A program made the translations under genes and the position numbers. Shown piece after piece: positions 56,101-64,000 of a stretch of 64,000 nucleotides of DNA (within the stretch, counting starts at the first letter, position 1; each line of letters starts with the position of its first letter). This stretch comes from Ectocarpus siliculosus (Eukaryota > Sar > Phaeophyceae > Ectocarpales > Ectocarpaceae), in the NCBI GenBank assembly GCA_000310025.1, contig FN649728.1:5564761-5628760 (forward strand), given 5' to 3'. A model generated the notes under the pieces. The model saw only the letters and a list, made by a program, of their open reading frames with translations. It was not told where the DNA came from and did not search any database.

Positions 56101-57966
56101 TCTTTTTAACAACGAGGACTAGCTGGAATCGCGTGCGGTCTTGTTGACCGGAAGCACGATATCGTCTACCAACCCCCCCTGGCCTTCTCTCTCTCTCGGT
56201 ACCTCGACCCTGAGCTCTATTTAACAACGAGCCGAGAACTGGCTGGAATCGCTTGCGTTCTTGTTAACCGGAAGCAGACGATCCCCCGGCTGACTCTCTC
56301 GGTACCTCGACCCTGCACTCTATTCACAACCAGGGACGAGTTCGAGTCGCTCGGGTTCTTGCTGACCGGTGGAGCGAGTCTTGAGGCGGAGAGGGCTCCG
56401 GGCGTGAGCCTTGCCGACCTGTGCCCGCTGTGGGGTGACCAGGGCGGGTGAGTGCTGTCTCCTCTCTGTCTCTGTGTCTTTTAGTATTATGATGCTTGGA
56501 ATCTTATTTTTTTTTTCGTTCTTCTCTCTTACCTCTATTGTACTTTGATTGTTTCCTTCTTTCTTTTTTCTCTCCTACCTTTTGTGATGCTTGGATTGTT
56601 TTCTTGGCGCTTAGAGCAGCAGCGAGAGTGACTGCCGTGTCTCTGCGGTGTCATTTCGTTCTTGTCCGTGTACTCCCTGTTGGTGCCGAAAATACTGAGC
56701 AATACATGTATCCCACGTATATAATGCTGACGAAGTTTAACCATCCCTCTCTTCGCGTTTGGCATGCTGCCCAACAAGAGATGTTTCTATTCAAACACGA
56801 AGTATGATATATGCTTGCCAAAGCTTACTTACCCCTCTCTCTGTTGTTTGGTTCGTTGGCAGCAGGCGAACAAAGAGCGAACATCTGTGGTGTACACGAA
56901 ATAACGGTCGTATCAGTTACGATTTTTCTAGGCACTTTCCATTCATTTTCTGTGGGCCACTGACAGCCCTGCATTCCGATTTCTCGGGCTCTGGAGAACA
57001 GTATTCCGATTATTGCGGGCCCTCACAAACCACCATTTTCACCCTTTTTGCACTCCAACTTACACTCATCTCGGTGCGACCTTCTCGACCTTGGGGCATC
57101 TCTCGCCCTGTCTCTCTCGTGTACGTCTGTCTGTCTGTCTGTCTGTCTTTCTATCAACCTCTCTCTCTCTCTCTCTCTCTCTCGTCTATTCGTCTCTCAT
57201 ATGTCCCGGCTCGCTTTTCATTTCATGCTCACAGGCCGGATTGTAATTCCACACACCGGGCTCTTTTCAGATAGACTGGATGCTTCCGCTTCCTCTCCGA
57301 TCACACATGGGCTGTCGGTCTGTCTCTTGGCTCGCTGTCTGTCTGGAACCCACGCACTCCTTTCCGGCTCTTGCCCGTTACACGAGGTCGATCGCTCTGT
57401 CGCTTTGCTCTCTGCCTGGATCTCACGCACTCCTTCGCGATCACACGAGGTCTCTGCTGTTTGTCTGTATCTCATACCCTGCATCATCAAGTACGCGCCC
57501 GTCATGAATTTTTCCGCTTTTCCACCGGCGCCTTTCAATTCGCCGCTTTTCTGACATCTGCAAGATTCTCGGCCTGCGTTCTCCGATTCTCCGCCTTTCC
57601 GACTTCGGCAACTTGCGCAGCTCTCTCACTCTCTTCCTCGCACACGCGCTCGCCCCCTCCTCCTAGTCCGCCCACAACACCCTCCACTGCCTACCAGCAC
57701 CCTCCATCTTACGAATAAATCGTATTCATGTTTTGTTTCGGCCAGGAGCTCTCCACTCTTCAAGCGCCACATTTCCAGCGGACCGCTCTTCGGGACAGCA
57801 AGTATTCCGGCCGCTGAGAGACATACCACTTTTTGTTTCCGTTCCTGATTTCTTTCTGATGATCACACTCTCTCAGCTGTATAACACGCTGTGCTTTCTA
57901 GAGCAGAGTACATGGTACAGTAGTTCTCGTTTTGTCTCTCTCTGGGCTCGGTCTCTCTCGCTCTCT

Positions 57967-57999
<33 letters not shown>

Positions 58000-60900
58000 C
58001 TTCTCTCTCTCTCTCCCTCTGTCTCTGTGTATTATCTCTCCGATTATTTCCGGGGAATCTTTGCGATTCGTTCCTGTTGCCACAGCTTTTCGGTGCTCCC
58101 CTCTCCTTTCGTGCCCCGCGCAGACACTCCCTCCACAGCCGCCCTACGCTCACATGCATAATAGCTTCTTCGTGTTCCGTTGGGGTGTATACACGATGGC
58201 ACGCTGTTCTTTCCAACAGGACAATAAAGAGCAGCGTAGTGCTTTCTCAATACATGCGTGATCCAATACCGTAAGGTTGCGAGTCAGCGCACAGGGGTGC
58301 GAACGATTTTTAAAGCGCGATTTCTCCACAACCAGCAGGTTACCACAGTCCAAAATCATGTTAGGTACATATATGGGGGTGTTTAATTCAATTAATTGTT
58401 TTTGGGTTTGGCATATATGGGTGTACTCATAGTCGTGCATGCCGTAGTCGTTTGACCATTGACCTCGCATCCCTACAAAGCCGGGACGGAGCACGCCGGG
58501 TTCTCACCGGACCAGGCTCTCACATCACCAAGCGCGAAGCGCCGTGAGGTATTTGGCGAGTCGCATGAAGGGTGAGCTGCATCCTGCTAAGGGTGTTCGG
58601 CATCTTGTGCCTACTTTCTTGCGTACGGATGACAGCTACGTATGACTTAATTTATTTTCTGGTGCTTTCACTTCCAGAGACAGTTGTAAGCACTGTGTAG
58701 CTGCCTCGAGGATGCTTGACCATTTTAGCACAACGTGGTGCGATCATCCCCCGTTGCGCGGAGTGAGGTTTCTCGACCCCGCACAACATGATCTACTCGA
58801 CCACCATTATGGTTACCGCCAAAAAAAAACCGAGGTAAAAAAAAAAAAACGGTAACCTGGTTGCCGAGTTCACGAAGTGAATTGGCTTGTTTTACAACGT
58901 CGTTGCCAAGCGACGAAAACCCAATCCCGATGGCAAACACCGAGTGGGGGGCTTGTTTTACAACGTCGTTGCCAAGCGACGAAAACCCAACCCCGATGGC
59001 AAACACCGGGGGGGGGGGTATATTTGGCATATATGGGGGTGTTTAATTTAGTTAATTGTTTTTGGGTTTGGGGAGTACATAGGGCGGTTTTGGAAATATC
59101 TCATCGAGCGCTTTCCTGAGAAGTATCAGTTGGCGCTCGCACCCTCCAGGTTCTGGAGAAATTACGCTTTGAAAATCGATCGCACCCCTTGTGCGCTGAC
59201 TCGCAACCTTACGGTACATGCGTGGCTGCCTGTAAACTCTGTTGTGTGCATTTTTTTTCAGTTTGGGTCCATTTAATATCTCCAAGCAGGGAGTCCAGGA
59301 TCCACGGAAGGTATCCGCGTCAGTTGGACCAGTACGGACATTAGAAGTTACCGTAAGAGTCGGAGAGTTGGCACCGGGTGCGATTGGTTTTTTACATGTT
59401 TTTACCTCGGGTTTTTTATCGCACCCCGGTGCCATCTCTCCGACCGGTGCGATCCCCGATGAAATGCACACAGGTGTTGTACGCACGCAACCCGGTGCCA
59501 TAGTCCAGTGTAGGTGCCCACAAACGAACACGGTCTTCTGCACACACAAGCATATATATCTGAGCCGGAAAAAAGGCGACGAAAAACACATACAACATGG
59601 ACTAAATTTACCCCCAAAAAACGGCGAAATAGCGCAAACAAAAAAAATCTAGACGATGCCGGTCAGTGCGAGCCCACGCAAACAGCCATTGATTGTGCCA
59701 TGTCAGAGGGTGCAGGTGCTTCTTCCTAACGATATCGTTTCCATCTGGGGGTGGTACCAGTACACACGGTGTCAATTGGTTCCCGCTTTCGTTTCGGTCT
59801 TCTTCTACGGATACCAGTACGTACGCAGAAGTACAATAGCTTCGGGTTGTGTAAGGTGGGGTAGAGGGTGCGCCTTGTACGTTGTGTGTTTGGTTGAGTG
59901 TACGGTTGGCAACTTCCATTCCAATAAACATATGAAAATGACTAGCATCCCGCGTGAACCGCGACCACCCAATCGTACGTAAAGGAGTGGCGCTCCGCTG
60001 ACTCCGTCCCCACGTGTAAAAGGTACGCACATGTACCTCATTCAGGCAGCTGAAAACGAGTTCAATCTTGGGTTTGGGTGCCGGAGAGATCGCACCAGGT
60101 GCGATCTCACCGACCCCAGTGCGTAAATCGAGTTAAATGTTTTTTCCCGGGTTTTTTATGGCAACCCGGGCCATCTCTCCGACCGGTGCCATCTCTCCGG
60201 CCCGTGCCAACTGTCCGACTCTTACGGTACTGAGCGGAGACCGGAATGGTTTTTTAATGTGAAGACAACAGCAACAACAACAACAACAACAGGGGGTTCT
60301 TCCGAGCAAACACAGGCAGCATGCACATATATTCGATATCTTCTGGATAGACTGCTGACTGGATAGTCCCGTCCTTCCGACTATCCGACCACACGACGTC
60401 TGTCGCTCTGTCCTCCCCCGCACACTTATAATTGCGGCTCTCCGATCACACGAAGGACGAGGTCTGGCGCTCTGTCGCTTCCCTCTCTGTCGTGCCTGGA
60501 TCTACGCTGAGAGGGCTCTATTCCGGGTGTTCTCGGGCTCTCACAGGGCTCCGTGTTCTCATTTCCATCTGTTCCAGATCTATCTTTGGAGCTCGCTGTT
60601 GTTTTCCGCTCACCGTTCTCTCTCATATCTTCTCATTGCGTTTGGCTCCTTCCTCACATCCGGCTCGGTCGCACGGAGCCTTTCTCCCTTTCACACACGT
60701 GACATTATCTCGTGCCAGTCTGTCTCTCCCGTCTCGAATACCAGTGTGTCGTCGGCTCTTACAACAACAGCAGCCTGTCTCTCCCTCTCACATGTCCCAC
60801 AGCAGCATACTGTTTTTTCCCGTTTTTGTTTTCGCTTTCACCATTCCCGTTTTCCCGCGCTTTTCTCGCTCGCTCGAGGAACCTTTTGGCGCTTTCCTCT

Positions 60901-61698
60901 GCTCCCCATCCACCACACATTCAACATCTCTTTTAACTGCGCCTCTCTCAGGGCTTTAGACCAGTCTCTCTTTCTTTCGGCGCTCGCACGCCTGTAGTCT
61001 GCTGGAGGGAGCGGATGTAAGTTGTTAAGATCCTTCATGTACTTTAGTACTACTCCGTGCGATACAGTTCGAGCTTATTCACTTCGTTGAGGACTTCGTG
61101 AGGTTTCCTACTCATTCAGTCAGTGGCCCCCTCACGAACCTACGGCCTGCGGCCGTTCGTTTCCATGATTTCTTCGTGCTTTCTGCATCATTATGTACGC
61201 TCGCCTGTGCGCGTGTTCAATTTGTGAACTCCGCGCGGGACGCATCCCTTCGCACCCCTTCGGTCTATCGCACGCAAGTAAGCGCAATGAAAAGTACACC
61301 AACAAGAGGCGGCCATCCAGTAACAACGAACGCCGATAACAAGAGCCTCAAGCGTCTTGCGGAACGCTCCTCTCAGCGTGGCGGCGTAAGCCGCCAAACA
61401 GCCTTGTATTGATGCATGTTCTGCTTGCCAAAGCTTGCTCACCCTTCTCCATGTTGTCGTCATCGCTGACAGCCGGACAGGGAACATCTGTATGCACGAG
61501 TTATTGACATACACACATGCTGCTTGCCAATCCTTAACCTACGTACCCCTCTCTCTGTTGTCTTCGTCGTTGACAGGCGGACGAAGAGAGACCGCGTGCC
61601 GGTGTGCGAGGTGGCGCAGTACCTCATGGGCGCGCTAACGGTGAACGACGTGGTTTACCCAATTCCCCCCTCGCCTTCCGCGATCTTCCTAGCCGATT

Positions 61699-61729
<31 letters not shown>

Positions 61730-63833
61730 AGGAGGACACGGTCCGGACGAGGTGAGTGAGAGAGAAGGGTAAACAAGATATACTTGGGAACTATGAAAAA
61801 GAAAAGTGTCATTGATGGTTGGATGACGAGGAGAAGAGCAGCATGGACTAACAGCACTGTTTGTTCTTTCTTGTTTGAAGCACGGCCCCGAGGGGGCGAG
61901 AGAGCGAACAAGGGGAAACAAAAAACTCTTTCGAAGTATGAAAAAGAAGCATGTTCTTGTTGGTTTACATAGCGAAGAGGAAGAACAACATGGAACTATA
62001 ATATCACTTTTTTTCTTTTATGAAGCAAGGCCCCGACGCGCGCGCGCGCGAGAGAGCGAACAAGGGGAACAGAAATACTTGGGAAGTAAGAAAAATATAA
62101 AAATGTGTTTGATGGATAGGTTGCACAGCAAGGAGAACGAACAACATGGAAGTACAACAGGAAGACGGGGTTGTTGGTTTTGGTTGGTTTTGAAGCGCGG
62201 CCCCGACGAGGTGAGAGAGAGGGCGAACATGGGGGAACAAGAAATCTTGTGGGCGCAAATTTTGGCTGCCTTTCATTGGGTATACCGCCTTTTTCACACC
62301 GCCTTGTTTCCTTCCCCCCTACTGTAATCGAAAGTTTTATTGTAACCGAAAGAATCCACTCTATGAAAATAGTCCAGGCCATTTTTTTTTTTTGCAGTGA
62401 ATCCATAACGTCAGCTGGGCCATAACCGGTGCGTTTCTTCGGTTCCCCGAGCAGCATGCGGTGATGATACATATTTTGCAAGTAAGTGTCCACCCGGAGT
62501 GAGCTCACAAGAGCGATGTGAAGCAAAGTCAGCAAGGGGTGATGCGCGATGGAACGAAAACCCGGCAGCAGGAACCAGCCCACAGAGCTGGCTGCCAGCT
62601 GCCAGCTCTGATGACGTTTCCGAAGCTCAGTAGTTCACACGCGCTGGCGTGTTTTTGACTCGGAACAGCCCTTCGACCCTCAACGAAACGAACAGGAATT
62701 TCAAGTCTGTGGTAGTATACCACAGTCTGTATGCGGTAGTACACCACTGTCGTACCAACAATGGCGTGTGTTTGTACCACGGGCCATCCGTCCCGCAGGC
62801 TGTCCCTGCGGTCGGCGGGGCCGCTGTCGGCAGCGAGCAGCAGGGGGGGCACGCTTGCGGAGGGGTCACCGTCCCTGCTTTGCCGTGCGCCCCGCTCCTC
62901 GTCAACTGCGCCTCCCGCACCACCGTCGTCCACAACGCCGACGCTTCCGGCCCACTGCGGTGAGATTTTGTCTTTTTTTTTTTTTCTTGTTTTGGTAATG
63001 ATGGATAGGGGGGGTCCTCGTGAGCTGCACCTCCCGCACTACTACTGTCGCAAACAGGGCCGGTGCCTCTGGCACTAGTTGGTTGATTTTTTTTTTGTTT
63101 TGTGTTTTGGTCGACGCCTCCGGCGCTCTCGCCGGTTCGATTGTTGTTGTTGATGATGGGTTGGAGGGAGAGTCAGTAGTCAACGCAGGTCTTCAAACAT
63201 ATTGGATATGAAATATAGAATCGGCTTACGTTGGAGTTGGGGTTTGGGCTAGAGTCTGCGTACCTCCTCCCTGATATTTTTGTCGTAATAAACTGAATTT
63301 CTTTTTCGTGGGCAGTCCCGTAGGGTTAAGGATCGTGGATATGGTCGATGATAGATAAGCTTGGCACAATGTAGTTGGTGGGGGTCGTCTTGGTTGGCGA
63401 TGGATGGGGCACGGCGGGGAGTGTGCTCTTTTGTTTTGGCTGATGGTGGATGCGGGATTGGTGGATCTTGGCACATTGGTCCTTGACTACGGGGGGAGGA
63501 GACTAGTTCCTGTTCCTTGTGCGGTGATGACTTCTGGGATGTTGTCATGGAGAGAGACAGACAGGCAGAGAGAGAGAGAGAGGGGGTGGGGAGACAGAGG
63601 GAGACAGAGAGAGAGAGAGGTAGAGGGGGCCTGACGCTCTGCGCGCGGCGTGAGGTAAACCGACCCCGTCTTTTTTTGTATTTTTGCTTGTCTGGAACGT
63701 GTGTGGAAAAAACAGAGACCTGCAGGTGAACTGCTGCCAGGAGTCGTACGTCTACGTCCTGTCGGCCGTTAGGTTCGCCACAGTGATGGGCTGCAAGGAC
63801 TGCACCGTCGTCATAGGCGCTGCTGCCGGCATG
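50255..63833 (+). CDS. TBCCD1: TBCC domain-containing protein 1, 9 exons, C-terminus beyond window
   Basis: Exons: 50255-50433, 51105-51209, 51916-52044, 53998-54190, 54954-55069, 56334-56447, 61577-61751, 62799-62959, 63716-63833; all nine join in phase. The N-terminus has TRLWLRNEVFDGVLPL, then WITEGWRVLQWSEPSAKLFW, then SQLGLFLFLHLHTDS. An Ala/Ser-rich and acidic linker (GSEEEDEPDLS) precedes EFESLGFLLTGG..LADLCPLW and VCEVAQYLMGALTVNDVVYP, the TBCCD1-specific middle. The TBCC domain begins at PLLVNCASRTTVV and continues LQVNCCQESYVYVLSAVRFA and KDCTVVIGAAAGM before the last donor. In other eukaryotes TBCCD1 acts at centrosomes or basal bodies in organelle positioning; no tubulin-GAP role is established for it. 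Intron 6 is 5.1 kb. Several exon borders are tandemly duplicated into the introns. Confidence 0.92.
50483..50745 (+). repeat. Dispersed repeat (AATCCATCTCTAT family), diverged copy 3
   Basis: AATAAATCTATCTCTATG on the left, and AGCAGCATACAGCGATATCTC with CCCCAGTGGGTAACAGGCTC on the right, bracket an unrelated middle. In TBCCD1 intron 1. Confidence 0.55.
52115..52335. mobile_element. CCGTAGGT-family MITE, best-preserved copy 4 (TBCCD1 intron 3)
   Basis: The left TIR runs GCCGTAGGTGACATACCACA then CCCCCTGGACCGA; the right is TCCGTCCAGGCGGTGTGATA then TCTTGTGCAACCTACGGCGG. TTTTCAAAGCTCGATTACTCC lies just inside the left TIR. A CCGCGCTAACC-type repeat unit follows directly at 52338-52400. Confidence 0.8.
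53027..53165 (+). repeat. (TGC/TGT)n microsatellite (TBCCD1 intron 3)
   Basis: A long interrupted run of TTG and CTG triplets. It opens Leu- or Val/Ala-rich frames on both strands that should not be taken for exons. Confidence 0.85.
53316..53386 (-). repeat. G-tract element end fragment (TBCCD1 intron 3)
   Basis: CTATGCGAGGTCAATGGTCG, ACGGCATGCACGACTATGAG, TACA and a C tract, matching the left end of copy A in reverse. Confidence 0.8.
54223..54745 (+). repeat. Array of seven CCGCGCTAACCGGCTGACC units (TBCCD1 intron 4)
   Basis: Units near 54223, 54273, 54334, 54413, 54481, 54558 and 54698 share (G/T)CGACCGCGCTAACCGGCTG and ACCAATGAAAATACGTCAG, separated by GT-rich and T-rich linkers of varying length. 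Spacing is 50-140 bp, so it is a cluster rather than a strict tandem repeat. Confidence 0.85.
55823..55922. other. Assembly gap (100 N) inside TBCCD1 intron 5
   Basis: Exactly 100 N, flanked by G-rich tracts on both sides and directly followed by the tandem copies of the exon 6 border. The repeat probably extends into the gap and caused it. Confidence 0.95.
55950..56380 (+). repeat. Tandem copies of the TBCCD1 exon 6 acceptor border
   Basis: Units begin near 55980, 56100, 56215 and 56318 (periods 120, 115 and 103 bp). Each has CTCTTTTTAACAACGAG-like sequence, then a version of GAGTTCGAGTCGCTCGG and TTCTTGCTGACCGG, then CT-rich DNA ending TACCTCGACCCTG. The last unit is the real acceptor plus the start of exon 6. 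Copy 1 still reads EFESLGVLLDSG and copy 3 ENWLESLAFLLTGS without a stop; copy 2 has a stop. Confidence 0.85.
56990..58262 (+). repeat. CT-rich interspersed element, long copy (TBCCD1 intron 6)
   Basis: The left part matches the complement of 4860-5945; the right part (57830-58262) matches 6465-6900. Both parts are contiguous here, so the element is about 1.3 kb, with internal (CT)n at 57158-57182 and 57965-58020. Confidence 0.7.
58269..59214. mobile_element. ~946-bp element with CCGTAAGG TIRs at a TA target
   Basis: The left end CCGTAAGGTTGCGAGTCAGC continues GCACAGGGGTGCG; the right end is its complement with one extra base. TIR similarity extends about 60 bp (CGATTTTTAAAGCGCGATTTCT inside). 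TA flanks both ends. The interior is mostly the nested element at 58418-59019, flanked by near-identical 40-48 bp direct repeats (TATGGGGGTGTTTAATT and TTAATTGTTTTTGGGTTTGG). The ancestral element without the insertion would be only about 300 bp. No transposase is encoded. Confidence 0.85.
58418..59019 (+). repeat. G-tract element, copy C, nested, with duplicated right end
   Basis: Near-identical to copy A from GTGTACTCATAGTCGTGCATG onward, but lacking a G tract on the left. At the right the segment GGCTTGTTTTACAACGTCGT to CGATGGCAAACACCG occurs twice in tandem (about 70 bp each), the second ending in a G tract. Confidence 0.85.
59351..60227. mobile_element. ~877-bp element with CCGTAAGAGTCGGA TIRs at a TA target
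   Basis: The left end CCGTAAGAGTCGGAGAGTTG (then GCAC) pairs with the right end GTGCCAACTGTCCGACTCTT (then ACGG), and TA flanks both. Subterminal blocks CGGGTTTTTTAT, GGTGCCATCTCTCCGACCGG and GGTGCGATC recur several times near both ends. The interior has no credible frame. The terminal CCGTAAG and TA target are shared with the neighbour at 58269-59214. Confidence 0.8.
60395..61000 (+). repeat. CT-rich interspersed DNA related to the 57-kb element
   Basis: Shares motifs such as CTCTCCGATCACACGA, TCTGTCGCTTCCCTCTCTG and CTCGTGCCAGTCTGTCTCTC with 57280-57480, with heavier rearrangement. The Ser/Phe/Leu-rich frames follow from composition. Confidence 0.5.
61737..62260 (+). repeat. Tandem copies of the TBCCD1 exon 7 donor border
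   Basis: The exon end CACGGTCCGGACGAG|GTGAGTGA recurs as CACGGCCCCGAGGGGGCGAG (61882), CAAGGCCCCGACGCGCGC (62026) and CGCGGCCCCGACGAG|GTGAGA (62196), periods 145, 144 and 170 bp. Each unit continues GAGCGAACAAGGGGAA, TTGGGAAGTA-like, GAAAAAG and GGAGAA.AACAACATGGA. The fourth unit keeps an intact GAG|GTGAGA donor at 62210/62211. Confidence 0.85.
62330..62470 (+). repeat. Dispersed repeat (AATCCATCTCTAT family), diverged copy 4
   Basis: GAATCCACTCTATGAAAATAG, T-run, GTGAATCCATAACGTCAG and CCCCGAGCAGCATGCGGTGA resemble the copies at 4563 and 50483. In TBCCD1 intron 7. Confidence 0.5.
62487..62695 (+). repeat. ~200-bp dispersed repeat, copy 2
   Basis: Partner of 21500-21690: GAGTGAGCTCACAAGAGCGA, CAGGAACCAGCCCACAGAG, CTGGCTGCCAGCTG, GATGACGTTTCC, GGCGTGTTTTTGACTCGGAA. 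It ends about 100 bp before exon 8. Confidence 0.65.
62890..63135 (+). repeat. Tandem copies of the TBCCD1 exon 8 donor border
   Basis: The exon 8 end (CTCCTCGTCAACTGCGCCTC at 62895 and on through the donor and T-rich intron start) recurs at 63014 as GTCCTCGTGAGCTGCACCTC, period about 120 bp, and in part again near 63112. The second copy still reads VLVSCTSRTTTVANRAGASG in the exon's frame but its donor GTGAGA has become GTTGGT. Confidence 0.8.
63556..63622 (+). repeat. (GA)n microsatellite (TBCCD1 intron 8)
   Basis: GACAGAGAGA-type runs separated by a G-rich stretch. Confidence 0.8.
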
Positions 63834-64000
63834 GTGAGATGAGAAGATGACCCCCAACCAATCACCGATACATAGTCTAGGAAAACGTTCGCGAAGCCTG
63901 GAGAGGTAAATGTAGATGCGCCCCAATCAACCATGCAGTAAATTGCCGTTTTGTCGAGAACTACTGTGCGATGGAAGACCCCAGCCAACGATTGTCGTAG
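63834..64000 (+). other. TBCCD1 intron 9, truncated by the window end
   Basis: Starts with the GTGAGA donor after exon 9. The rest of the TBCC domain and the C-terminal helices expected for TBCCD1 must lie to the right. Confidence 0.7.

Overview
The window looks like nuclear DNA of a brown alga, most probably Ectocarpus or a close relative. Genes are cut by long introns with GT..AG borders, the encoded families (chalcone-isomerase fold, PC-esterase, TBCCD1, one canonical G-alpha) suit a stramenopile, and the spacers and introns are full of short non-autonomous repeats and homopolymer G/C tracts. Two 100-N scaffold gaps lie at 15645-15744 and 55823-55922. The organism is inferred; no search was run.

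Layout. 1-961 (-): 5' end of a small secreted protein. 962-7811: repeats, no supportable gene. 7812-9003 (+): two-exon gene with a 63-bp in-frame repeat, perhaps transposon-derived. 9004-13370: repeats, including a homopolymer-bounded element, a ~500-bp foldback, a 252-bp TTAA MITE and two CATGAAA/CATGGAA arrays. 13371-15593 (-) and 15806-16715 (+): a divergent pair, a PC-esterase and a protein with a tentative root-cap-like C-terminus; the 5' ends of both are lost in the first gap. 16716-21293: degenerate repeats. 21294-29044 (-): complete 9-exon G-alpha, 354 aa. 29045-37134: mostly unexplained. 37135-44878 (+): complete 6-exon chalcone-isomerase-fold protein, 232 aa, with a signal peptide. 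44879-50254: spacer ending in a CCAAT-box array. 50255 to beyond the right edge (+): TBCCD1, nine exons visible.

All exon joins were checked for reading phase by hand. The genes share no obvious pathway: one is in membrane signalling, one binds or acts on a small molecule or fatty acid, one modifies polysaccharide, one is centrosome/cytoskeleton related.

The most unusual feature is how repeats relate to exon borders. In TBCCD1 three exon borders (exon 6 acceptor, exon 7 donor, exon 8 donor) are tandemly copied into the adjoining intron, some copies still open in frame. In the chalcone-isomerase gene one edge of a dispersed G/C-tract-bounded repeat lies 12-14 nt from three separate splice sites, as expected of an introner-like element. 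A third observation, an apparent empty site for a TA-target element, lies within the window itself.
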